Program-made: the position numbers and the translations under genes
Shown here: piece by piece, positions 6,912-13,860 of the stretch
Position numbering within the stretch: position 1 is the stretch's first letter
How the letters are laid out: the number at the start of each line of letters is the position of its first letter
Source of the DNA: an uncultured Collinsella sp.
GTDB taxonomy: Bacteria > Actinomycetota > Coriobacteriia > Coriobacteriales > Coriobacteriaceae
Assembly (NCBI GenBank): GCA_958427355.1
Contig: CAUACA010000029.1
Coordinates: 1-23,569 of the forward strand
Length of the DNA stretch: 23,569 bases
Direction: 5' to 3'
Notes under the pieces: generated by a model
Database searches by the model: none
Seen by the model: the letters and a program-made list of their open reading frames with translations, nothing else
What the model was told of the DNA's origin: nothing

Positions 6912-8288
6912 CTACTCCTCCACGGCCTGCGTGCCGACAGCACGGGCCAAATCATCAATTGCCAGGGTGTCGGCGCTCAGAGCGCGATGACGGCCATCGA
7001 GCGCGGGATCGCCCGCCTGCTCCACGGCCAGCGACTCGCCGGTACGCATGCACCACGCGGCGCGACGACCCCAGACCAGCGCCTCGAGCAGGCTGTTTGA
7101 TGCAAGGCGATTCTTGCCGTGAACGCCATTGCAAGCCGTCTCGCCCGCGGCGTAGAGCTCTGGCATCGAAGTGCGGCCGTCCTTATCGACCCATACGCCG
7201 CCCATAAAGTAGTGCTGCGTGGGCGTAACGGGAATGGGCTCGTCCAAGATGTCGCGACCGTCCTCCAGGCAGCGCGCGCGAATGTTGGCAAAGTGCCCGG
7301 TCACCACATCGCGCTCGACGGGGGCAAAACTCAGCCACTCGTGCTCGGCACCGTCCTGCTTCATCTGCTCGCGAATAGCGGCGGCGACCACATCGCGCGG
7401 CTGAAGCTCATCGGTAAAGCGCTCGCCGGCGGCGTTGAGCAAAATCGCGCCCTCGCCGCGGCAACTCTCGCTGATCAGGAAGGTGCGACCCGGCTGCGGC
7501 GAGAACAGTCCCGTGGGGTGAATCTGCACGTAGTCCAGATGCTCCATCTTAATGCCATGCTCCTGAGCGATGTAGCAGGCATCGCCCGTGAGCTGCGGGT
7601 AGTTGGTCGAATGGTCGTATACGCCGCCGATGCCGCCCGTTGCCCACAGCGTGTGGCGGGCATGGATCTTAAACGGCTCGCCGGCATGCGCGCCCTCGGC
7701 GGTATTTACCAGCTCGTCGGCGGGACGAACCGAGTTGTTCTCGTCCACGGGAACGGCGACGACGCCGGTGCACACCGTGGCACCGTCACGCTCGCCCGTT
7801 AGGATGTCGGTCATGGCCACGTGCTCCAAAATCTGCACGTTATCCAGCTTGCGAACGGCCTGGAGCAGCTTGGTCGTGATCTCCTTGCCGGTAATATCGG
7901 CATGGAAGGCGATGCGCGGACGGCTGTGCGCGCCCTCGCGGGTAAAGTTGAGGCTGCCGTCGGCCTTGCGCTCAAAATCCACGCCCATGGCCAGCAGGTC
8001 GTTGATGACCGAGCGGCTCGAGCGGATCATGATGTCGACGCTCTCGCGGCGGTTCTCGTAATGACCGGCGTGCATGGTGTCCTCAAAGAAGGCATCGTAG
8101 TCCGAGCCTTCGGGCAGCACGCAAATGCCGCCCTGCGCGAGCATCGAATCGCACTCATCGACCGAGCCCTTGGAGAGCATGATCACGCGCGTGCTCGTCG
8201 GCAGGTTGAGAGCTGCGTACAGGCCCGCCACGCCGCAGCCGGCAATAACGACGTCGCACTCCATGTCGGGGTATTGTTTGGTTTTCAC
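6912..8288 (-). CDS. nadB: L-aspartate oxidase, short form lacking the C-terminal helical domain
   Basis: 458 aa from a GTG at 8288, preceded by GGGAGAGG at 6-base spacing; the open frame upstream of it is inside nadA and not part of the protein. The enzyme oxidises L-aspartate to iminoaspartate, the NadA substrate. The FAD-binding dinucleotide fold is at the N-terminus (DVVIAGCGVAGLYAAL), followed by SMLAQGGI, the catalytic region HPTGLF and SESCRGEGAIL, PRDVVAAAI, and the closing flavin motif ASNSLLEALVWGRRAA. The chain ends about 45 residues later, so it lacks the three-helix C-terminal domain found in enzymes of about 530 aa. Short NadB forms occur in other anaerobes. In such hosts fumarate rather than oxygen is the likely electron acceptor (inference). 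Confidence 0.95.
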   Translation of the reverse strand: MKTKQYPDMECDVVIAGCGVAGLYAALNLPTSTRVIMLSKGSVDECDSMLAQGGICVLPEGSDYDAFFEDTMHAGHYENRRESVDIMIRSSRSVINDLLAMGVDFERKADGSLNFTREGAHSRPRIAFHADITGKEITTKLLQAVRKLDNVQILEHVAMTDILTGERDGATVCTGVVAVPVDENNSVRPADELVNTAEGAHAGEPFKIHARHTLWATGGIGGVYDHSTNYPQLTGDACYIAQEHGIKMEHLDYVQIHPTGLFSPQPGRTFLISESCRGEGAILLNAAGERFTDELQPRDVVAAAIREQMKQDGAEHEWLSFAPVERDVVTGHFANIRARCLEDGRDILDEPIPVTPTQHYFMGGVWVDKDGRTSMPELYAAGETACNGVHGKNRLASNSLLEALVWGRRAAWCMRTGESLAVEQAGDPALDGRHRALSADTLAIDDLARAVGTQAVEE

Positions 8289-8344
8289 AGGAATCCTCTC
8301 CCTTGTAATGTGGCATAAGGGACTGCCCCTCATGTCACATTGTT

Positions 8345-9370
8345 CTAGCGCGCTGCGTACTCGAGCATACGGTCGAGCGTAAGTTTTGCCTGGTCGGCAG
8401 CCTCGTCCGACACACCGATCTGCACCTCGCCCTCGCCCGTCTCCAGGCAGCGCACGAGCTTTTCGAGCGTGATGAGATCCATGTTGACGCAGGTGGGCTG
8501 CACCGCGGGGAAGTAGAACTTCTTGCCGGTGCCCTGGCAGCGGCGCTCGAGCTCGTAGAGCACGCCGCGGACCGTCACGATAATGAACTCGCTCGCGTCG
8601 GACTCCTCGGCGTACTTGATGATGCCGGCGGTGGAGCCGATGTAGTCGGCCTCGGCCAGGACGTCGGCCTTGCACTCAGGATGCGCCAGCACGAGCGCGT
8701 CGGGGTGGGCCTCCGTCGCGTCGACGATCTGCTCGACGGTGATAATGTGATGGCGCGGGCAGTAGCCGTTGTTGAGGATGATGTGCTTTTGCGGCACCTG
8801 CTCGGCTACGAAGCGGCCCAGGTTTTGGTCGGGAATGAACAGGATATGCTGCTGCGGCAGCTCGGACACGATCTTGACGGCATTGGAGCTGGTGACGCAC
8901 ACGTCGCTCCAGCTCTTGATCTCGACCGTGGAGTTGACGTAGCACACCACGGCCAGGTCGTCGCCGTACTCGGCGCGCGCCGCGTCGACCGTCTCGCGCT
9001 TGACCATGTGAGCCATGGGGCAGTCCGCGCCCGGCTCGGGCAGCAGCACGGTCTTAGTGGGATTGAGCAGCTTGGCGCTCTCGCCCATAAACTCCACGCC
9101 GCACAGCACGATGGTCCGCTGTGGCAGGCTCTTGGCGAGCTTGGCCAGGTAGAAGCTGTCGCCGACGTAATCGGCAACGGCTTGGACCTCGGGCGCCACG
9201 TAGTAGTGCGCCAGGATTACCGCGTCACGTTGGGTTTTTAGTTGCTGAATGGCCTCGACGAGTTCTGCGGGCACCAGTGCCACGCGCTCCGTTGCCGTCG
9301 TTGCCGATGCCAGGCCGGCCGCGATATCGCGTGCAAGCTCCGACGCATCCATGTTCGCGCTCTGTGCCAT
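8345..9370 (-). CDS. nadA: Quinolinate synthase
   Basis: 341 aa. It condenses iminoaspartate with dihydroxyacetone phosphate to quinolinate using one [4Fe-4S] cluster. The three cluster cysteines are visible: Cys90 in LCGVEFMGE, Cys204 in NNGYCPRHH and Cys294 in PTCVNMDLITLEKL. Substrate-binding landmarks AHYYVAPEVQ and NSTVEIKS are present. The start could be a TTG at 9373 or the adjacent ATG at 9370; I chose ATG, with AGAGAGGGG about 5 bases upstream. It is the first gene of the nadA-nadB-nadC-niaR operon, which together supplies nicotinate mononucleotide from aspartate. The operon promoter lies at 9406-9434 inside the putative NiaR operator. Confidence 0.97.
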   Translation of the reverse strand: MAQSANMDASELARDIAAGLASATTATERVALVPAELVEAIQQLKTQRDAVILAHYYVAPEVQAVADYVGDSFYLAKLAKSLPQRTIVLCGVEFMGESAKLLNPTKTVLLPEPGADCPMAHMVKRETVDAARAEYGDDLAVVCYVNSTVEIKSWSDVCVTSSNAVKIVSELPQQHILFIPDQNLGRFVAEQVPQKHIILNNGYCPRHHIITVEQIVDATEAHPDALVLAHPECKADVLAEADYIGSTAGIIKYAEESDASEFIIVTVRGVLYELERRCQGTGKKFYFPAVQPTCVNMDLITLEKLVRCLETGEGEVQIGVSDEAADQAKLTLDRMLEYAAR

Positions 9371-9405
9371 CAAGGCCCCTCTCTTTTGGCGAATCTTGGG
9401 GCTTT

Positions 9406-9434
9406 AGTATGACACCTAGGTTTACAGCTGACAA
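9406..9434 (-). promoter_or_regulatory. nadA operon promoter
   Basis: Read on the minus strand: -35 TTGTCA (9434-9429), a 17-bp spacer, then -10 CATACT (9411-9406), about 36 bases before the nadA ATG. The left arm of the palindrome lies entirely in the spacer and the -35 box spans the palindrome centre, which is ideal for repression. Confidence 0.7.
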
Positions 9435-9455
9435 GACAGCTGTAAACCTAGGTGT
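9412..9455. promoter_or_regulatory. Candidate NiaR operator (19-bp perfect palindrome)
   Basis: ACACCTAGGTTTACAGCTG (9412-9430) is followed by the 6-base spacer ACAAGA and an exact reverse complement (9437-9455). It sits upstream of the NAD operon that ends with niaR, and overlaps the promoter. The link to NiaR is inferred from genomic context. Confidence 0.8.
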
Positions 9456-9662
9456 AAAGTTGAAATAAAGATTCAATCATGTGGCAGGTCCATTTTTGAA
9501 CTGGCAAGCTGAGGCTAGCCGAGCTCTCGATAGCGCAGGAGGCATCTTTCGCCACCGCAATACCGCTTGGCGCGAGTTGCACGCCGTGGGGCGCAAACGG
9601 TCCGCACCTCCGCAAGCGGCGCGTGCCCGATGTGGCAAAATCGAACTACTTAAGGGGGCCGA

Positions 9663-10385
9663 ATGCTCAAGATTATTGCCTGCGACGACGACGTCGCTTT
9701 TCTAGATAGACTGCACCGGATGATCGACCGTTGGTCGAGCGAGACGGGCACGGCGGTCGATGTTGCGCTCGTCACGCGCGGCGAGGACCTGCTGGCCCGC
9801 CATGCCGCATCGCGCGCCGACATCATCTTGCTCGATATGATCATGCCGCTCGTCAACGGCATGGACACCGCGCGCGAATTGCGCCAGGCCGATACCGCCG
9901 TGCGTCTGGTGTTTCTCACCTCATCGCCCGAGTTTGCACTGGAGTCCTACGAGGTCCGCGCCTTCGATTATCTGCTCAAGCCCGTGGCTTACGAACGCCT
10001 AGCGCAGTTGCTCGACGAGCTTTCGAGCATGCGCCCGGCGGCAACCGACGAGCTCGTGATCAAAACTTCCTTTGGCTACCACGCCCTGCGCCTGTCCGAC
10101 ATCGAATATGCCGAGGCGCGCAACAAGCACGTGGTCTTCCACCTGCGCGACGGACGCGATATCGAGGCACTTGAGTCGTTCCGCAGCGTCGAAGACCGTT
10201 TGGCGCAAAATGCCACCTTCTTTAAATGCCACCGCAGCTACCAGGTCAACCTGCGCAATATCGATCACTTTGACCGCACGGACATCGTCATGCGCTCGGG
10301 CGCGTGCATCCCGCTTTCGCGCAGCTGCAAGCAGGGATTCCAAGACGCCTACTTTGCGGTGCGCTTTGAGGGTGGGAGACACTGA
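9663..10385 (+). CDS. LytTR-family response regulator (AgrA/VirR-like)
   Basis: 240 aa. Residues 1-120 are a receiver domain with acidic pocket Asp8-Asp10, phospho-acceptor Asp58 (IILLDMIMP) and the conserved Lys106 (FDYLLKP). Residues about 130-235 are a LytTR DNA-binding domain, with SFGYHALRLSDIEYAEARNKH and FFKCHRSYQVNLRNI motifs. Such regulators bind direct repeats upstream of targets, often controlling peptide signalling, bacteriocins or surface functions. GGGGG lies 5 bases before the ATG. The stop overlaps the start of the histidine kinase gene (TGATG), so the two are co-translated. No target genes or pheromone genes are visible nearby, so the regulated process is unknown. Confidence 0.92.
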   Translation: MLKIIACDDDVAFLDRLHRMIDRWSSETGTAVDVALVTRGEDLLARHAASRADIILLDMIMPLVNGMDTARELRQADTAVRLVFLTSSPEFALESYEVRAFDYLLKPVAYERLAQLLDELSSMRPAATDELVIKTSFGYHALRLSDIEYAEARNKHVVFHLRDGRDIEALESFRSVEDRLAQNATFFKCHRSYQVNLRNIDHFDRTDIVMRSGACIPLSRSCKQGFQDAYFAVRFEGGRH

Positions 10386-11662
10386 TGGTCTCCACGGTCG
10401 AAATGATCCTTTGGGCAATCCACCACGCCACGACGCTGCTCTTTGGCGTCTTTGCCTCGGCGGCGCTGTGCGGTGTCGAGATCAACCGGCGTCATGCGCT
10501 TGAACTGGTGCTGGTCGGTGCCGTAACTGGATGCGCATTTGGCCTCGCCAATGCCGTCGGCGGCGAGCTTTTCGCCCGCCAGGTATATCCACTCTTCGTG
10601 CATCTGCCGCTCGTCATCTATTTGTGCGCGCGCTACCGCCTGAGCCCGCTGCTTGCCGTACTCGGCATTACGAGTGCCTATCTGAGCTGCCAGTTCAGCA
10701 ATTGGATGGGCATTGCCGCATTTGCCGCAACCGATTCTCAGATCGCGTACTATCTGGCGCGCATCGCGACCACACTCGCCGTCTTTGCCGTCCTGTTGCA
10801 TTGGGCCGGCGACATCGGTCCGCGCTTGGCGATTAAAAGCACCACCGAGCTGGGCATCCTTTTAATCCTGCCGCTCGTCTATTACGTCTTTGACTATGCC
10901 ACCAACGTCTACACCACGCTGTTCCACTCGGGCTCGGTGGTGACGGTTGAGTTTTTGGCATTTGCGCTCTGTGCCTTCTATCTTATGTTTCTTGCCGTTT
11001 ACCTGCGCGAATACGAAGAAAAGGAAACCGCCGAGCGAGAGCGCTGGATGCTCGAAACCCGCGACAGCGCCGCCATCAAAGAGCTCGAGGCTTGGCGTCA
11101 ATCTGGGCGCGAGCTGTCGATTCTTCGCCACGATATGCGCCACTTCCTACGCGGCCTGGCCGCTTTAATTGAGGAGGGCCACACCGACGAGGCGCTCAAA
11201 CGCATCGATGAACTCTGCGAAGTCGGCGATCGCACCGCCGTACGCCGCTTCTGCGCCAACGAGACCGTAAACATCGCGCTTTCGTCATTTAACTCGGATA
11301 TCAATAGAAACGGCATTACCGCCAACCTGCGCGCCGCCGTACCCGAAACCATCCACGTAGGTGACGCCGACCTGTTTAGCGTGCTCTCAAATGCCTTGGA
11401 AAACGCTATCACCGCTGCAAGCGCCGCACCCCAAGGAAAGCGATTCGTCGACTTTGACCTGCGATTAGAGGACGGCCAGCTGCTGCTGTTAGTTTCCAAC
11501 ACGTTTGACCGCGCGCCGCGCATGGTCGACGGCATGCCCGTAGCCGGGCACACCGGACACGGCTTTGGAACCAAGAGCATTAAGCTTGCCGTCGAACGCA
11601 TGAACGGCAACTGCCAGTTCCGCATTAACGGCGATCGGTTTGAGCTGCGCGCTGTGATGTAG
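10385..11662 (+). CDS. AgrC-like GHKL sensor histidine kinase
   Basis: 425 aa. The N-terminal half (about 1-208) contains roughly six hydrophobic membrane segments with short loops and no large external domain, as in AgrC/HPK10-type peptide sensors. A coiled linker (about 209-240) leads to the phosphorylation site His249 in SILRHDMRHFL. The GHKL ATPase domain follows, with the N box VLSNALENAITAA (334-346) and a glycine-rich GHGFGTKSI (392-400). It should phosphorylate the LytTR regulator encoded just upstream, with which it overlaps by one base. The ligand is not indicated: no agrB- or agrD-like gene lies in the window. It ends 64 bp from a convergent gene. Confidence 0.9.
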   Translation: MVSTVEMILWAIHHATTLLFGVFASAALCGVEINRRHALELVLVGAVTGCAFGLANAVGGELFARQVYPLFVHLPLVIYLCARYRLSPLLAVLGITSAYLSCQFSNWMGIAAFAATDSQIAYYLARIATTLAVFAVLLHWAGDIGPRLAIKSTTELGILLILPLVYYVFDYATNVYTTLFHSGSVVTVEFLAFALCAFYLMFLAVYLREYEEKETAERERWMLETRDSAAIKELEAWRQSGRELSILRHDMRHFLRGLAALIEEGHTDEALKRIDELCEVGDRTAVRRFCANETVNIALSSFNSDINRNGITANLRAAVPETIHVGDADLFSVLSNALENAITAASAAPQGKRFVDFDLRLEDGQLLLLVSNTFDRAPRMVDGMPVAGHTGHGFGTKSIKLAVERMNGNCQFRINGDRFELRAVM

Positions 11663-11726
11663 AAGTGCGGCGCCGATCTCGAGGCGTGCCTTGCCCGCCA
11701 GACAATCGCTCGCCGGCGCTAATCCG

Positions 11727-12302
11727 CTACAGCGGAGCGGCCGCCGGGGTCAGCTGCTTGATGTAGGCCCACATGCGCTGCTTGGCGGCTTTGTCAGTTA
11801 GCGCCGCCTCAAAACCGTCGAGCGCGAGCACGCGGCGACCCTGCACATGGGCGACCAAGCCGGGCTTGAGCATGGCGGTGTCGAAGTCATCGATCGCCAC
11901 GAGCATATCGGCGTAGGTCTCGCGCATGGCGTCAGCCGCGTTGTTGTCGAGCAGTAGCACCGCCTCGGGATCCAAAGCCTCAAGCGCCTCGCGGAACAGC
12001 TCGCACGGCAGAGTCTCGCCCACCGCGACCGCTCCGTCACCCACGCCGGCGACGCTTGCCAGCACGCAAAAATCCTCGGGCGCGTAGCCGATGGCCCCAA
12101 GCGCCTTGCGCAACGCCGTGCCATCCGGGCCGGCAGCAAGCTCGCCACCCGAACGCTCGGCGTCGTCCAAATCGCCTTTGACCAGAACGATCGGCGAGCA
12201 CGCGTTGCCCGCGATACGCACGCCACGGACCGCAAGCGATGTGAGCTCCTGCTCGGCCGCCTGGGCGATGGCTTCTTTTTTCTGGCTTTGTGACGTGGAC
12301 AT
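11727..12302 (-). CDS. Uncharacterised protein with faint uracil-DNA glycosylase family-4 layout
   Basis: 191 aa from the ATG at 12302, which has GGAGAG three bases upstream; an in-frame ATG ten codons earlier lacks a ribosome site. I do not recognise it with certainty. The order of blocks resembles family-4 uracil-DNA glycosylases: VLVKGDLDDAERSGG (compare the glycosylase VGEAPGxxED block), AAGPDGTALRKALGAIG, LPCELFREALEALDPEAVLLL, and a terminal DKAAKQRMWAYIKQL. However, the catalytic acid, the HPS motif and the four cluster cysteines of that family are not present, so DNA glycosylase activity is unlikely if the kinship is real. Single gene, convergent with the kinase and divergent from thioredoxin. 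The coding assignment is firm; the family call is weak. Confidence 0.75.
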   Translation of the reverse strand: MSTSQSQKKEAIAQAAEQELTSLAVRGVRIAGNACSPIVLVKGDLDDAERSGGELAAGPDGTALRKALGAIGYAPEDFCVLASVAGVGDGAVAVGETLPCELFREALEALDPEAVLLLDNNAADAMRETYADMLVAIDDFDTAMLKPGLVAHVQGRRVLALDGFEAALTDKAAKQRMWAYIKQLTPAAAPL

Positions 12303-12438
12303 GCGCTCTCCAATCGTTTGCGTGCCCACCATTATATAAAAGAGCTGCCCGCGAGTGGTTGCTTTGCGGGCGGCTGGGTATAAGCACGGTCGTACTGAGT
12401 TTTACGCGGCCGAGCCGCGTCGCATTATGGAGGTCACC

Positions 12439-12759
12439 ATGGCTGGCATTAATCAGATTACCCCCGAGAACTTCGATTCCATCGTTAACGACAGCCTGCC
12501 CGTGCTGGTTGATTTTTGGGCACCGTGGTGCGGTCCCTGTCGATCCCTCTCGCCCATCGTTGACGAGGTTGCCGATGAGCTGGCGGGCAAGCTTGCCGTT
12601 GCCAAATGCAATGTCGACGACAACCAGGACCTGGCCATGAAGTATGGCGTCATGAGCATCCCCACGCTGATTGTGTTTAAGAACGGCGAGGAGATTGACC
12701 GCTCGGTTGGCGCTCTACCCAAGGCGAGGCTGCAGGCGCTGCTGGAGAAGCATCTGTAA
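12439..12759 (+). CDS. trxA: Thioredoxin
   Basis: 106 aa, standard length. It has the redox motif WCGPC with Cys31 and Cys34, preceded by VLVDFWAPW, and the cis-proline region in MSIPTLIVFKNGEE, all as in canonical thioredoxins. It reduces protein disulfides in the cytoplasm using electrons from thioredoxin reductase, which is not in this window. The ATG at 12439 is chosen because GGAGG stands about 6 bases before it; a longer frame beginning at 12355 has no ribosome site and no family similarity in the extra residues. It appears monocistronic, with a terminator-like hairpin 112 bp after the stop. Confidence 0.97.
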   Translation: MAGINQITPENFDSIVNDSLPVLVDFWAPWCGPCRSLSPIVDEVADELAGKLAVAKCNVDDNQDLAMKYGVMSIPTLIVFKNGEEIDRSVGALPKARLQALLEKHL

Positions 12760-12871
12760 TACGCTTGTTACTTACTCGCCGTCTATGAGCGCTTTTGCAC
12801 CGCTCGCCGGACTTCTGGATGCACCGAGTGCAACCACGGATAGTATGGTAGTCACAAACAGCCCCCAGTGA

Positions 12872-12905
12872 ACGGGTGCGGGTCGCACAGACTCGTACCC
12901 GTTTT
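12872..12905 (+). terminator. Rho-independent terminator downstream of thioredoxin
   Basis: A 12-bp stem with G-U pairs (12872-12883 with 12891-12902) around a 7-base loop, followed by TTTC. It separates trxA from the nickel/hydrogenase gene group. Confidence 0.7.
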
Positions 12906-12980
12906 CTTATGCAACTGCGCGCAGAGCGGGCGTAGTAAAATCTGAACCACTGAACTGCCCCATACAAAAGGAGATTTCCC

Positions 12981-13229
12981 ATGCATGATGTTGGAATGAA
13001 CATGAGTCAGCTTGCCATGAGCGTCAAACAGGTCGACGACACCATCGAGCTCGCTCATGAGTGGAGCCATCAGCTGCTGCATGCGACCGAGAATTTTGAC
13101 ATGGAGCGCATCGGCGCCAAGCTCGAGGCCGCCATGGCCTCGCTGCACGAGGCGCATGACGCGCTCGAGGGCTACGAGGAAGCCATCGAGGCCGACCACA
13201 ACTCCGTCGGCTCCGTGAAGCTGGTGTAA
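12981..13229 (+). CDS. Small helical protein of unknown function upstream of nikR
   Basis: 82 aa. I do not recognise the family. The composition is strongly alpha-helical and acidic, rich in His, Met and Glu, with no Cys, no signal peptide and no membrane segment. The central part (DDTIELAHEWSHQLLHATENFDMERIGAKLEAAMASLHEAHDALEGYEEAIEADH) suggests two long amphipathic helices. An excellent ribosome site (AAAGGAG) is 7 bases before the ATG. Only one base separates its stop from the GTG start of nikR, so nikR translation probably depends on this gene. This tight link hints at a role in nickel handling or NikR function, but that is inference from position and histidine content only. Confidence 0.85.
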   Translation: MHDVGMNMSQLAMSVKQVDDTIELAHEWSHQLLHATENFDMERIGAKLEAAMASLHEAHDALEGYEEAIEADHNSVGSVKLV

Positions 13230-13230
13230 C

Positions 13231-13743
13231 GTGGCCGAACATGAGCACGGCTGCGGGTACGAGCACGAGCATCCGCACGGGGCGGACGGTGACGCAGGCT
13301 GCCACTGTAGTGGCTCCGGCTCCGAGCTGGTCCGCTTTTCGGTTACCGCACCGGACGACCTGCTGCGCCGTTTTGACGAACAGATCGCGCGCCGCGGCGA
13401 AGTGGCCAACCGCTCCGAGGCCGTGCGCGACCTGATTCGCGCCTCGATCGCCAAAGAGCAGATGCGCACGCCCGATGAGCACGTTATCGGGTCGCTCACC
13501 ATGATCTACGACCACCATACCGGCGACCTGACGCGCCGTCTGGACGAAGTGCAGCACGACTACACCGACGAGATCGTATCGACCATGCACGTACATCTGG
13601 ATCACCACAACTGCTTGGAGATCCTGGCGCTCAAGGGTCGCGGCGAGCGCGTCTACGAACTGTCCGACCGCCTGCTGGGCCTGCGCGGCGTTAAGCACGG
13701 CGAGCTCACGTGCGCCGCCACCAAGCAGAGCCTGGGGCTGTAG
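13231..13743 (+). CDS. nikR: NikR-family nickel-responsive regulator with a His/Cys-rich N-terminal extension
   Basis: 170 aa. Residues about 32-78 are a ribbon-helix-helix DNA-binding domain (ELVRFSVTAPDDLLRRFDE, NRSEAVRDLIR). Residues about 85-165 are the ACT-like nickel-binding domain. Ligands matching the high-affinity site of E. coli NikR are present: His109, His120, His122 and Cys128 (MHVHLDHHNCLEILALKG). NikR represses nickel uptake or nickel enzyme genes when nickel is available. The first 30 residues are unusual, with six His and three Cys (EHEHGC, EHEHPH, CHC), absent from standard NikR of about 135 aa. It starts with GTG one base after the preceding stop, without a strong ribosome site, so coupling is likely. 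The nearby hyp genes fit a nickel-hydrogenase context. Confidence 0.9.
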   Translation: MAEHEHGCGYEHEHPHGADGDAGCHCSGSGSELVRFSVTAPDDLLRRFDEQIARRGEVANRSEAVRDLIRASIAKEQMRTPDEHVIGSLTMIYDHHTGDLTRRLDEVQHDYTDEIVSTMHVHLDHHNCLEILALKGRGERVYELSDRLLGLRGVKHGELTCAATKQSLGL

Positions 13744-13761
13744 CGGGATTTCCCGCAGCGC

Positions 13762-13841
13762 ACCTGCCAAAAAGGGACAGGTTTGTTTTGGCAGGTTTAG
13801 AAGTTTTACCTACCAAAATAAACCTGTCCCTTTTTGGTCGG
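13762..13841. repeat. Paired inverted hairpins with complementary loops between nikR and hypF
   Basis: Hairpin 1: ACCTGCCAAAA (13762-13772) pairs perfectly with TTTTGGCAGGT (13786-13796). Hairpin 2: ACCTACCAAAA (about 13808-13818) pairs with TTTTGGTCGGT (13832-13842) with one mismatch. The loops, containing GGGACAGGTTTG and TAAACCTGTCCC, are complementary, so the whole segment can also form one long stem. A related single unit lies at 21845-21875. It could terminate nikR transcription on the plus strand, as the right arm contains CCCTTTTTGG. Probably a REP-like dispersed repeat. Confidence 0.8.
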
Positions 13842-13860
13842 TTTTGATGAGGGGTGTCGC

